Source: Muribaculaceae bacterium
GTDB taxonomy: Bacteria > Bacteroidota > Bacteroidia > Bacteroidales > Muribaculaceae
DNA: 64,000 nt
Direction of reading: 5' to 3'
Assembly: GCA_022509145.1 (NCBI GenBank)
Contig: JAFLTX010000001.1
Coordinates: 53,161-117,160, forward strand
Under the pieces are notes generated by a model. It had not been told where the DNA came from. It made no database searches and saw only the letters and a program-made list of their open reading frames with translations. Positions within the stretch are counted from its first letter, which is position 1. Each line of letters opens with the position of its first letter. Shown here piece by piece: positions 17,261-26,028 of this stretch. Both the position numbers and the translations under genes were made by a program.

Positions 17261-18595
17261 TCATTTAAACCACTTCTCCATCTTCTGAAGCATGCCTGCC
17301 AGACAGAAAACCACCACGAAGTCGCCGGCTTCGATCTTGGTGTGACCGTTTACCAGCATACATTCGTCGCCTCTCACCAGAGCGGCCAGCGTCATTCCGT
17401 AGGGCAGCTTGAGGTCTTTCACCTCATGGCGAGTGATTTTGGAGCCCTTTTCAGCCTGCACTTCGGCCACCTCGGCATCGGCGAGGGTGAGGAACTTGGA
17501 GTTGCTCTCGTCGGCGGCCAGCAGCAGCTTGAAGATGCGGCTCGATGCCAGCAATTTCTTATTGATGGTGGTGCCGATGTTCAGATTCTCGGCCTGGGAG
17601 AGAAACTGGATGTTCTCTACGTCGGCGATAGTCTTCTGAATGCCGAATTCCTTTGCCGTGAGGCAAGCGAGGATGTTGGTTTCAGAAGCTTCGGTAAGCG
17701 CCAGGAAAGCGTCGTTCTGATAGATGTTGTTTTCGCGGAGCACCTCGATGTCGCGTCCGTCGCCGTGGATAATATCGCAGTCGGGCAGTTCGGTGGCGAG
17801 CCGCTCGCAGGTCTCGCGGTTGTCGTCGATGATCTTCAGCTGATACAGGTCGTGAAACTCCTTTGCAAACCTTACTGCAATACGGCTGGCTCCGTAGATG
17901 AAAGCCTTCTTGATCACGCGTTTCTTCTTGCCGCAGAGGTCTCTTACCTTCTCTATATATTCCGGGGTGGTGATGAAATAGACGATATCGTCGAGCAGGA
18001 GTCTGTCGCGGCCGGTAGGGATGATTGTCTCGTTGTTGCGCTTGATCGCCGCCACGTGGAAATCGTGATTCTCCACCGGCAGTTCCATCAGCATCAGATT
18101 GAGCAGCGGGCTGTTCTGGTGCAGTTTCACACCGATCATCAGCAGTTTCCCGCCGTGGAGTTCGCCCCAGTAGCGCGCCCAGTTATGGCTCAGCGAGAGG
18201 TTGATTTCCTCGGCCGCCAAAAGTTCAGGATAGATGAGCTGGTCCACTCCCAGTTCCTTGATGATGGCGGTGTTTTTAGGGAGGAGGAATTCATAGTTGT
18301 CAATGCGGGCCACCGTCTTTCTCGCGCCCAGCTTCTTGGCGATGGCGCAGCTGGTGATGTTGCGGCTCTCGTATGGGGTGACGGCCACATACAGGTCAGC
18401 CGAAGAGATGCCGAGCTGCTTGAGGGTGGCAAACGAGGAGGTGCTTCCGTTGCACGTCATCAGGTTATAATTGGCGTCGATCATATCGAGGCGCTCCTGA
18501 TCGGAATCAAGGAGGATTATATCCTGGTCTTCGTTCGAGAGCATCTTCGCCAGATGCGATCCTACTTCGCCTGCTCCTGCTATTATTATCTTCAT
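17261..18595 (-). CDS. trkA: Trk potassium uptake regulatory subunit TrkA
   Basis: Cytosolic gating subunit binding NAD(H) and nucleotides. The 444 residues contain two RCK units: the first Rossmann motif GAGEVGSHLA near residue 7 and a second at GASRIAVRFA near the middle, each followed by a TrkA-C domain. It lies 17 bp after dxs and is followed by trkH. Length and domain order are normal for double-RCK TrkA. Confidence 0.95.
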   Translation of the reverse strand: MKIIIAGAGEVGSHLAKMLSNEDQDIILLDSDQERLDMIDANYNLMTCNGSTSSFATLKQLGISSADLYVAVTPYESRNITSCAIAKKLGARKTVARIDNYEFLLPKNTAIIKELGVDQLIYPELLAAEEINLSLSHNWARYWGELHGGKLLMIGVKLHQNSPLLNLMLMELPVENHDFHVAAIKRNNETIIPTGRDRLLLDDIVYFITTPEYIEKVRDLCGKKKRVIKKAFIYGASRIAVRFAKEFHDLYQLKIIDDNRETCERLATELPDCDIIHGDGRDIEVLRENNIYQNDAFLALTEASETNILACLTAKEFGIQKTIADVENIQFLSQAENLNIGTTINKKLLASSRIFKLLLAADESNSKFLTLADAEVAEVQAEKGSKITRHEVKDLKLPYGMTLAALVRGDECMLVNGHTKIEAGDFVVVFCLAGMLQKMEKWFK

Positions 18596-18612
18596 CTGCT
18601 TATGGGATGGGT

Positions 18613-20562
18613 CTAAGAATCTTTCTTTAAAACAGCCTTTACGATGGCATCGGCATCAATGCCGGATTCTGCTTTCTGCTCGGGGATGGAGGCGTGTTGC
18701 ACCCATGCATCGTCCACTCCCAGCCGCTGCACGGGGAGTTGTAATCCTTCATCTGCGAGAAACTCGCACACTGCCGAACCGAAACCGCCAACCACGGTGC
18801 CGTCTTCCACCGTAAACACGGCTTTATATCTGCCGGCAATCTCCCTGAGGAGGTCTTTGTCGAGCGGTTTGATCCAGATCATATCGTATACGTCGGTCGG
18901 TTTACCCTCCTGTTCGAGCCTCCGCGAGGCCTCCAGCGCATCGTTGAGCACGGCGCCGACCGAGAGAATGGCCACCTGCGCGCCGGGTGAGGCCTTTATT
19001 GCACGACCTTTCCCCATTGGCACGGGGGTGGGATCACCGTCTTCAGGATTTTTAGGCACTTTTCCCCGTGGATACCTGATGGCGATCGGGCCGGCGGTGT
19101 TCGCAGCCGTAAGCATCAGTCCACGGAGCGTCTCCGCATCACCCGGTGCGGCAACGGCCATTCCCGGGATGCAGCGAAGGTAAGCGATGTCGAGCAACCC
19201 GTTGTGGGTAACCCCGTCTTCGCCCACCAGGCCTGCACGGTCAATGCAGAAGACCACGGGGAGTCCCTGGATGGCGACGTCGTGGATTATGTTGTCGTAA
19301 CCACGCTGCAGGAAAGAAGAGTAGATGGCCACGAACGGCCGCTTGCCTGCCGATGCCAGACCGCCTGCAAACGTCACGGCGTGTCCTTCGGAGATTCCCA
19401 CGTCATAACCACGTTCGGGGAAGACTTTCATAAAGGAAGCCATCGAGGTGCCCGACGGCATCGCTGCCGTTATTCCCACGATGTCTTCATCGCTCTTGGC
19501 GAGCCTGATAAGAGTGTCCGCAAATACGTCTTGCCAAAGTTTCAGCGCTTTTGAGTCGGAGGGTTTTTCGGCGCGCTCTTTATCTCTGACGCCCGTTTCG
19601 GGGTCGAATTTCCCGGGAGCGTGCCATGTGGTGGGATCATCTTCCGCCACATTATAGCCTTTACCTTTCACCGTGTGAAGATGAAGGATGCGGGGACCTT
19701 GAATATCTTTGATTTCGCGGAAAATATTCACGAGCTCCACCACGTCATGGCCGTCAAACGGGCCGAAATAGCGGATGTTGAGCCCCTCGAATATGTTCTG
19801 CTGCTTCGAGATGAACGCTTTCAGTGAGTTGGTGAGCCTCGTCACGCGCCCTTTGCGCCCTTCCTTGATGTAACCTTTCCGTTTGAAGAAGTCGTAAGTG
19901 CGGAAGCGGAAGCGGTTGTAGCGCCTTGAAGTGGAGAAACGCGACAGATATCTGTGAAGAGCCCCGACGTTGGGATCGATGCTCATGTCGTTGTCGTTGA
20001 GCACGATAAGGAGGTTGTTGTCGCGGTTTGAGGCGTTGTTGAGCCCTTCGAACGCGAGCCCGTTGCTTATTGAGGCGTCCCCGATCACGGCCACCGTCTT
20101 GCAATCTTTTCTGTCGGGATTCAGTGTGTCGGCCACAGCCATCCCAAGCGCTGCGGATATGGAATTGCCGGCATGTCCGGCCACGAAGCTGTCGTAGCTG
20201 CTCTCGGCGGGATTCGGAAAGCCGCTGATCCCTCCCTTGGTGCGTTGCGATGCAAAGAGATCTTTGCGCTCCGTCAGTATTTTATGGGCGTAAGCCTGAT
20301 GGCCCACATCCCATACAAGGTTGTCGCGTGGAGTGTCGAACACATAATGAAGGGCCACGATAATGTCTACGGCCCCCATGCTCGAGGCGAAATGCCCCGG
20401 GTTGCTCGACAGATGCTGAATGAGAAATTCTCTGATCTCGCTGCACACCTGCGGCAACTGCTCCACCGGCAGTTTGCGCAAGTCGGCAGGATTGTTGATC
20501 GTGGAAAGGAGAGACGTCTGAGGGTCTTTCTTTTCTGATTTCGCTTTCTTGGATTTTCCCAT
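18613..20562 (-). CDS. dxs: 1-deoxy-D-xylulose-5-phosphate synthase
   Basis: Thiamine-diphosphate enzyme joining pyruvate and glyceraldehyde 3-phosphate, the entry to the MEP isoprenoid pathway, which also feeds the menaquinone side chain. The 649-residue protein shows DVGHQAYAHKIL, the cofactor block GDASISNGLAFEGLNN, ISEGHAVTFAGGLA and the pyrimidine-domain segment RAGLVGEDGVTHNG. The N-terminus carries about 15 extra residues rich in Lys (GKSKKAKSEKK), probably a disordered extension. It abuts the upstream small membrane-protein gene and precedes trkA by 17 bp. Confidence 0.96.
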   Translation of the reverse strand: MGKSKKAKSEKKDPQTSLLSTINNPADLRKLPVEQLPQVCSEIREFLIQHLSSNPGHFASSMGAVDIIVALHYVFDTPRDNLVWDVGHQAYAHKILTERKDLFASQRTKGGISGFPNPAESSYDSFVAGHAGNSISAALGMAVADTLNPDRKDCKTVAVIGDASISNGLAFEGLNNASNRDNNLLIVLNDNDMSIDPNVGALHRYLSRFSTSRRYNRFRFRTYDFFKRKGYIKEGRKGRVTRLTNSLKAFISKQQNIFEGLNIRYFGPFDGHDVVELVNIFREIKDIQGPRILHLHTVKGKGYNVAEDDPTTWHAPGKFDPETGVRDKERAEKPSDSKALKLWQDVFADTLIRLAKSDEDIVGITAAMPSGTSMASFMKVFPERGYDVGISEGHAVTFAGGLASAGKRPFVAIYSSFLQRGYDNIIHDVAIQGLPVVFCIDRAGLVGEDGVTHNGLLDIAYLRCIPGMAVAAPGDAETLRGLMLTAANTAGPIAIRYPRGKVPKNPEDGDPTPVPMGKGRAIKASPGAQVAILSVGAVLNDALEASRRLEQEGKPTDVYDMIWIKPLDKDLLREIAGRYKAVFTVEDGTVVGGFGSAVCEFLADEGLQLPVQRLGVDDAWVQHASIPEQKAESGIDADAIVKAVLKKDS

Positions 20563-20721
20563 TTATTTCTTTAAATATCTTTTGTACAGCGGCACGAAAA
20601 CGATGATTCCCGATATCGCCACCCAAAAAATATTTATCAACGTAACCCCTCCGCGGATAAAAATGAAGACTACGAGCCAAATCCATAAAAGGGCCACCAA
20701 TGACAGACCGAAGTATTTCAT
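20563..20721 (-). CDS. 52-residue two-helix membrane protein of unknown function
   Basis: A small open frame starting with ATG at 20721 and ending one base before the dxs ATG. The product begins MKYFGLSLVALLWIWLVV and has two hydrophobic segments (about residues 5-23 and 27-44) joined by a short RGGVT turn, ending in a basic YKRYLKK tail that should stay in the cytoplasm. A purine-rich GAAGAAGACGAG lies just upstream as a possible ribosome-binding site. I do not recognise the family. The exact abutment to dxs suggests it is co-expressed with dxs. Confidence 0.7.
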   Translation of the reverse strand: MKYFGLSLVALLWIWLVVFIFIRGGVTLINIFWVAISGIIVFVPLYKRYLKK

Positions 20722-20740
20722 CTCGTCTTCTTCAATCGTT

Positions 20741-20773
20741 TTATGCCCCGCCCCAGTATGGAGCGGGGCATAA
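20741..20773. terminator. hairpin after serA
   Basis: TGCCCCGC (20744-20751) pairs with GCGGGGCA (20763-20770). It lies between the serA stop and the small membrane-protein gene, both on the minus strand. There is no good U-run on that strand, so it may be a weak terminator or attenuator. Confidence 0.5.
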
Positions 20774-20803
20774 ACAGCGTTAGGGATTTTCTATTGACGG
20801 GTC

Positions 20804-21724
20804 TTATTTATTTACCTGATACTTGTTCCAGCCGTCCTTGAGGTAAGCCACGGCTTGCTCTGCGGCTGCCACACCGGCGTTGAAGTTGGCTTCGGCAGTC
20901 TGGGCTCCCATCTTTTTGGGAGTGAAGAATACGCGCGATGCGAATCTCTTTTCAAACTCTTCAGCCTTGTCGGGTTTGATGTCGGATACATAGCGGAGGT
21001 CTTCGCGCTCCTCGAGAGCCTTGAGAAGGCCGTCTTCGTCTATCACCTCCTTGCGGGCGGTGTTTACGAGCACGCCGCCTTTCGGCATCTGCATCACGAG
21101 ATCATAACCGATCGACGCCTTGGTTTGGGGAGTGGCGGGAATATGAAGCGAAACGTAGTCGTTCTGCGAGAAGAGGGCGTTCACGTCATGCACGGGAGTT
21201 ACGCCTTCAGCTTCCATAACGTCGTCGGCCACGAATACGTCGAGCGCTTGGATATCCATTCCGAAACCTTTGGCGATGCGGGCCACGTTGCGACCCACCT
21301 GCCCGAAGGCGTAGATACCGAGGGATTTACCCTTGAGCTCCGTGCCTGACTTGCCGTTGTATTGGTTGCGGCACATCATCACCATCATACCGAAAACGAG
21401 CTCGGCCACGGCGTTGGAGTTCTGGCCCGGGGTGTTCATCACGCAGATCCCTCTTTCGGTGGCGGCCTGCAGGTCGATGTTGTCGTAACCTGCACCGGCT
21501 CTTACGATCACCTTGAGGTCGGGGAGACCGGCGTCCATCACTTCGGCGTCAACCTTGTCGGAACGCACGATGAGGGCGTTGGCACCCACAACGGCTTTCA
21601 GCAGGTCGGCCTTGGTGCCGTTCTCTTCCACACGGATTTCGTTGCCAGAGGCATTTACGGTGTTTTCAATCGCTTTTACAGCTGCCGCTGCAAACGGTTT
21701 CTCTGTGAAAACAAGTATCTTCAT
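20804..21724 (-). CDS. serA: D-3-phosphoglycerate dehydrogenase, short form without ACT domain
   Basis: First enzyme of serine synthesis, oxidising 3-phosphoglycerate with NAD. It has 306 residues: a substrate domain, a Rossmann domain with GIYAFGQVG at 136-144 and VNTARK with catalytic Arg224. The usual TPHIG histidine block reads TPKKMG (Lys270-Lys271), and the EP glutamate block is also missing, so the normal His-Glu pair is replaced. This resembles the Lys variant described for short type III enzymes such as that of Entamoeba. No ACT or ASB regulatory domain is present, so serine feedback through ACT is not expected. It lies 15 bp downstream of serC. Confidence 0.9.
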   Translation of the reverse strand: MKILVFTEKPFAAAAVKAIENTVNASGNEIRVEENGTKADLLKAVVGANALIVRSDKVDAEVMDAGLPDLKVIVRAGAGYDNIDLQAATERGICVMNTPGQNSNAVAELVFGMMVMMCRNQYNGKSGTELKGKSLGIYAFGQVGRNVARIAKGFGMDIQALDVFVADDVMEAEGVTPVHDVNALFSQNDYVSLHIPATPQTKASIGYDLVMQMPKGGVLVNTARKEVIDEDGLLKALEEREDLRYVSDIKPDKAEEFEKRFASRVFFTPKKMGAQTAEANFNAGVAAAEQAVAYLKDGWNKYQVNK

Positions 21725-21739
21725 GGTTTAAATCTTATC

Positions 21740-22816
21740 TTAGTGTTTCGATTCAAATTCTTTCATGGCATCTACAAGAGCGTCTACGCTTTCCATGGGG
21801 AGAGCATTGTAGAGAGAAGCTCTGAAGCCGCCCACCGAGCGGTGGCCCTTGATACCTACGAGGCCCTTTGAAGCTGCGAATTCAGCGAATTCTTTCTCGA
21901 GGTCAACGTATTCGGGGTTCATCACGAAGCAAACGTTCATAATAGAGCGGTCTTCGGTGGCCACGGTGCCGCGGAAGAGCTTGTTGCGGTCGATTTCGTC
22001 GTAGAGCTTCGATGCCTTGTCGAGGTCCATCTTTTCCATCACCTTGATGCCGCCGATCTGCTTGTAGTAGCGCAGAGTCATCAATGCAGAGTAGATGGGG
22101 AGCACCGGGGGAGTGTTGTACATCGAACCCTTCTTGATGTGGGTGCGGTAGTCGATCATGTCGGGGATGGGGCGGGATACCTTGCCGAGAGCGTCTTCCT
22201 TCACGATAACGAAGGTAACGCCGGCGGGAGCGAGGTTTTTCTGGGCACCACCGTAGATCAGAGAGTATTTGGCAACGTCTACGGGGCGTGAGAAGATGTC
22301 GGAGCTCATGTCGCATACCATCGGGATGGGGCTGTCGAGGTCAACGCGGGTCTCGGTGCCGTAGATTGTGTTGTTGCTGGTATAGTGGAAGTAGTCGCAA
22401 TCGGTGGGGATGGTGTAGTCCTTGCCGAGCTTCGGAATTCTGTTGAAATTGAATTCTTCGGAGCTTGCCAATACGTCAACTTCGCCGAAGAAGCGGGCAG
22501 CCTTGATGGCGTTGGTGGCCCATGTGCCGGTGTTTACGTAGGCAGCCTTCTTGTTGAGCATGTTGAAGGGCACCATGTAGAACTGAGTGCTGGCGCCGCC
22601 GCCGAGGAACAGTACGTGGTATCCTTCGGGCACTTCAAGAAGCTCCTTGAAGAGAGCCACGGCTTCGTCTACCACTGCCTGGAATTCTTTCGAACGGTGG
22701 GAGATTTCAAGAATCGAGAGGCCTGTGCCTGCAAAATCTTTGATAGCTTTTGCTGTCTCGTCGATGGTGTAGGCGCTCATGATACTCGGCCCTGCATAGA
22801 AATTGTGCTTTTTCAT
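21740..22816 (-). CDS. serC: phosphoserine aminotransferase
   Basis: PLP enzyme converting 3-phosphohydroxypyruvate and glutamate to phosphoserine; also used in pyridoxal phosphate synthesis. The 358-residue sequence begins [10 protein letters not shown], a family hallmark, and has the PLP block with the Schiff-base Lys in [12 protein letters not shown]. It is the first gene of a serC-serA operon preceded by a clear promoter. serB is not in the window. Confidence 0.96.
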   Translation of the reverse strand: MKKHNFYAGPSIMSAYTIDETAKAIKDFAGTGLSILEISHRSKEFQAVVDEAVALFKELLEVPEGYHVLFLGGGASTQFYMVPFNMLNKKAAYVNTGTWATNAIKAARFFGEVDVLASSEEFNFNRIPKLGKDYTIPTDCDYFHYTSNNTIYGTETRVDLDSPIPMVCDMSSDIFSRPVDVAKYSLIYGGAQKNLAPAGVTFVIVKEDALGKVSRPIPDMIDYRTHIKKGSMYNTPPVLPIYSALMTLRYYKQIGGIKVMEKMDLDKASKLYDEIDRNKLFRGTVATEDRSIMNVCFVMNPEYVDLEKEFAEFAASKGLVGIKGHRSVGGFRASLYNALPMESVDALVDAMKEFESKH

Positions 22817-22857
22817 GTGTTTAGTGGTTCTTGATTTATATGGTTATATTATTGGCG

Positions 22858-22890
22858 CAAAGATAGTCAAAAATACTTTGATTTTCAAAA
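22858..22890 (-). promoter_or_regulatory. Bacteroidetes-type promoter for serC-serA
   Basis: Minus-strand TTTTG (22886-22890), 20 bp, then TATCTTTG (22858-22865), about 42 bp before the serC ATG. This is one of the best matches in the window. Confidence 0.7.
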
Positions 22891-23043
22891 GAAGATCATC
22901 ATTATCGATACTTTTTTTCATTCCGCCCTCCCGGAAGGGCGAACCGAGCTGGCCCCGACAGCCTTATTTCAGGCAATCGCGCTCTTAACCCTCATCACTT
23001 TTTAGAGCCAATCTAAAAATTTTGTTGCAAGGTTCTTCCGCAA

Positions 23044-23067
23044 GGGAGCCAAAATTCTTTGGCGCCC
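23044..23067 (-). terminator. hairpin at the 3' end of rarA
   Basis: GGGAGCCAAA pairs with TTTGGCGCCC (one mismatch) around an ATTC loop, immediately after the rarA stop. No U-run follows directly on the minus strand, so termination strength is uncertain. Confidence 0.45.
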
Positions 23068-24350
23068 TAATCTTTTTTGCCGCGGATGAAATTCATACGC
23101 TCGGCCATTTTCTGCTCGGAAGCATTCTCGGCGGCATTCCAGAAACGCCTGTCGGTGACGCCGTCGGGAAGATACTGCTGGTCGACGTAATGATTGGCGA
23201 AATCGTGTGAATACTGATATCCCTCGTGATAGCCGAGGTCTTTCATTAGCTTCGTCGGGGCATTGCGCAGATGCAGGGGCACCGGAAGGTTGCCGGTTTC
23301 TCTGACGCAAGCCAAGGCCTTGTCGATCGCCAAATAAGCCGAATTACTCTTCTGGGATGTGGCCAGATAGATGGTGCATTCCGAAAGGATAATCCTCCCT
23401 TCGGGCCATCCTATCTTGTTGAGAGCGTCGAAGGTAGCGTTGGCAAGGAGCAGGGCGTTGGGGTTGGCCAAGCCGATGTCTTCGGCAGCGAGAATCACCA
23501 GGCGCCGGGCAATGAAAGCCGGGTCTTCGCCTCCCTCCACCATCCGCGCCAGCCAGTAGACTGCCGCGTCGGGGTCGCTCCCTCTCACAGATTTGATAAA
23601 GGCCGATATGATGTCGTAGTGCATCTCGCCGTCCTTGTCGTAGGCGAGGGGATTTTGCTGCAGCGAGTTGGTGATGTTCTCGTTGCTGATCACCACAGGT
23701 CTGTCGGCTGGAGTGGATTGCTCCAGAAGGTCGAGAATGTTGAGCAGTTTCCTGGCATCACCGCCGGCAAACCGCAGGAGCGCCTCCTTCTCCCTGACGT
23801 CAAACTGGCGCTGGCTCAGCAGCGGGTCGGTGGTGATGGCGTTCTCGAAGAGCTGCATCAGGTCGTCTGCCTCAAGGGGCTTGAGTGTATAGACCTGGGC
23901 TCGCGAGAGCAACGGACGTATCACTTCAAACGAAGGGTTCTCCGTGGTGGCGCCGATAAGGGTTACCACACCGCGCTCCACGGCACTCAACAGGCTGTCT
24001 TGCTGAGATTTGTTGAACCTGTGGATTTCATCGATGAAGAGGATGGGCCTCCCTTTTGCAAACAAGCCGGCTCCTTCCTTCTCGCATAAAGCCAACACTT
24101 CGCGCACGTCTTTAACGCCGGAATTGACCGCGCTCAGAGTGTGAAACGGCACTCCGATATTCTTGGCCAGGATATGGGCCAAAGTGGTTTTCCCCACTCC
24201 GGGAGGGCCCCAGAGTATAAAGGAGTTTACTCTGCCGGTCTCCACCATATTGCGGATGATTCCGCCGGGACCTACGAGGTGTTTCTGGCCTATGTATCTG
24301 TCGAGCGAATCCGGCCTCATCCGCTCTGCCAATGGTATATTGCTGTTCAT
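23067..24350 (-). CDS. rarA: replication-associated recombination protein A (MgsA/RarA AAA+ ATPase)
   Basis: Clamp-loader-like AAA+ ATPase acting at stalled replication forks. The 427-residue protein has Walker A GPPGVGKT at 48-55, Walker B in LFIDEIHRFNKSQQD, a sensor-1 GATTENPSF and the C-terminal MgsA oligomerisation domain (YHEGYQYSHDF). It is a monocistronic minus-strand gene divergent from the FAD dehydrogenase with an overlapping promoter. Confidence 0.95.
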   Translation of the reverse strand: MNSNIPLAERMRPDSLDRYIGQKHLVGPGGIIRNMVETGRVNSFILWGPPGVGKTTLAHILAKNIGVPFHTLSAVNSGVKDVREVLALCEKEGAGLFAKGRPILFIDEIHRFNKSQQDSLLSAVERGVVTLIGATTENPSFEVIRPLLSRAQVYTLKPLEADDLMQLFENAITTDPLLSQRQFDVREKEALLRFAGGDARKLLNILDLLEQSTPADRPVVISNENITNSLQQNPLAYDKDGEMHYDIISAFIKSVRGSDPDAAVYWLARMVEGGEDPAFIARRLVILAAEDIGLANPNALLLANATFDALNKIGWPEGRIILSECTIYLATSQKSNSAYLAIDKALACVRETGNLPVPLHLRNAPTKLMKDLGYHEGYQYSHDFANHYVDQQYLPDGVTDRRFWNAAENASEQKMAERMNFIRGKKD

Positions 24351-24378
24351 AGATAATTCAAAATCAAAAAATCAATTA

Positions 24379-24409
24379 CAAATATATAAAAAAATGAGTA
24401 AATTTGCAA
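24379..24409 (-). promoter_or_regulatory. promoter for rarA, overlapping a divergent promoter
   Basis: Minus-strand TTG (24407-24409), 20 bp, then TATATTTG (24379-24386), about 29 bp before the rarA ATG. The -33 box lies in TTTGCAAT, which is also part of the opposing -7 box. Confidence 0.6.
24399..24406 (+). promoter_or_regulatory. -7 box for the FAD dehydrogenase operon
   Basis: TAAATTTG matches the -7 consensus and sits 9 bp before the ATG at 24416, implying a very short leader. The -33 element is weak on this strand. Confidence 0.4.
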
Positions 24410-24415
24410 TGAATT

Positions 24416-25993
24416 ATGAGTGAGACTATACGATTGAGGTTGAAACCGGAGGAAAGCGCCGATAGAAGCGCTCTGGAACGCCGCATTGCAGAGAAAGCCG
24501 GTAAAGCGCCCGTGGATTTTCGTATTACGCGCAAATCTATCGACGCCCGCCAACGGCAGGTGTGGGTCGAGATGGACGTTCTTGCGTCTTTCAGTGCCGA
24601 CGATCCTCTGCTTCCGGCCTTTAACCCGAAGGATTTCAAGCCGGTTGCGCCGGACGCCCCGCAAGTGGTGATCGTAGGTGCCGGGCCCGCGGGTTTGTTT
24701 GCCGCCTTGAGGGCCATAGAGCTCGGATGGCGCCCGGTGGTGGTGGAGCGCGGAAAACCGGTGGAAGACCGTCTTCACGATGTGGTGGCGCTTCAGAAAT
24801 CCGGGAAACTGGACCCCGAGTCAAACTTCTGCTTCGGCGAAGGGGGAGCGGGTGCTTTCAGCGACGGGAAACTCTTCACCCGCTCGAAAAAACGCGGCGA
24901 TGTGAAGGAGGTGCTCGCCCTGCTGCATCAGCACGGAGCAAAGGAAGATATTCTTTATGAAACGCATCCGCATATCGGGAGCGACAAACTTCCCGGTGTA
25001 ATCCGCAACATTCGCCACAGAATTGTAGAAAACGGGGGTGAAATTCTCTTTTCAACCAAATTCGAGAGCCTGGTTTTTAAAGACGGTGAAGTTGCCGGGA
25101 TAGTTACCGAAGACGGCCGCGAAATTTCCGGGCCGGTTATCCTCGCCACAGGCCATTCCGCAAAAGACGTCTACCGCTATCTTCATTCAGCAGGGGTGCC
25201 TTTGGAAGCCAAAGGGTTTGCAATGGGTGTGCGCCTGGAGCATCCCCAGCAGTTGATCGACAGCATTATCTACCATAATCCGAAAGGCCGCGGTGAATAC
25301 CTTCCTGCAGCTGAATATCGCATGGCTGTGCAGGTTGACGGGCGCGGTGTCTACTCTTTCTGCATGTGCCCCGGCGGAGTCATTGTGCCAGCAGTTTCGG
25401 CGGCAGGGGAGAGCGTGGTCAACGGGATGTCTTCATCGGCCAGAAGCGGACGCTGGGCCAATTCCGGGATGGTGGTCGAGATTCGCCCTGAAGATATCGA
25501 AAGTTCACAGCCTGAAAATGTCGCTGATGAAATGGGGATGTTGGAGTTTCAGCAAGGGGTGGAGAAACGTTTTTTTGAAGAAGCTAAATCGCTGAGCGCG
25601 CCGGCTCAAAGGATGAAAGATTTTGTCGACGGTAAGCTCTCCAAGTCGTTGCCGCCCTCGAGTTATGTGCCCGGGCTGCACCCTGCCGATCTTTCCAAAC
25701 TTTTGCCGCCCCATGTTTCCGACCGCCTGCGCAAAGGGTTGAGAATAATGGGGAAAAGATACCCGGGATTCTTGACCAACGATGCGGTGCTGATCGGATT
25801 GGAATCGCGCACATCGAGCCCCGTGAGAATTTCCCGCGACCCCGAAACCCTGCATCATCCCGCCTATAAAGGTTTGTATCCGGCAGGTGAGGGGGCGGGT
25901 TATGCAGGAGGGATAGTTTCGGCTGCAATCGACGGTATCAACGCTATGAATGCGATAGCCGGCGTCAATAGGCAGAAAGCCGATGACCGGTAA
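24416..25993 (+). CDS. FAD-dependent dehydrogenase of the COG2509 type
   Basis: A 525-residue flavoprotein. About 80 N-terminal residues form a small alpha/beta domain, followed by the dinucleotide motif VVIVGAGPAGLFAALRAIEL, a conserved FCFGEGGAGAFSDGKL block and a C-terminal GEGAGYAGGIVSAA FAD motif. The family is widespread and uncharacterised; substrate is unknown. It is the first gene of a plus-strand run with tsaB 35 bp downstream. A naming alternative is NAD(P)/FAD-dependent oxidoreductase. Confidence 0.88.
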   Translation: MSETIRLRLKPEESADRSALERRIAEKAGKAPVDFRITRKSIDARQRQVWVEMDVLASFSADDPLLPAFNPKDFKPVAPDAPQVVIVGAGPAGLFAALRAIELGWRPVVVERGKPVEDRLHDVVALQKSGKLDPESNFCFGEGGAGAFSDGKLFTRSKKRGDVKEVLALLHQHGAKEDILYETHPHIGSDKLPGVIRNIRHRIVENGGEILFSTKFESLVFKDGEVAGIVTEDGREISGPVILATGHSAKDVYRYLHSAGVPLEAKGFAMGVRLEHPQQLIDSIIYHNPKGRGEYLPAAEYRMAVQVDGRGVYSFCMCPGGVIVPAVSAAGESVVNGMSSSARSGRWANSGMVVEIRPEDIESSQPENVADEMGMLEFQQGVEKRFFEEAKSLSAPAQRMKDFVDGKLSKSLPPSSYVPGLHPADLSKLLPPHVSDRLRKGLRIMGKRYPGFLTNDAVLIGLESRTSSPVRISRDPETLHHPAYKGLYPAGEGAGYAGGIVSAAIDGINAMNAIAGVNRQKADDR

Positions 25994-26028
25994 GATAAAT
26001 TTAATAAATTTAAAGAAAAGCAAAATAT

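Noticed and set aside
22920-22945. GCCCT/AGGGC hairpin as a terminator of serC or rarA
   Set aside because: The stem has only five pairs, lies upstream of the serC promoter and has no U-run in a useful direction.
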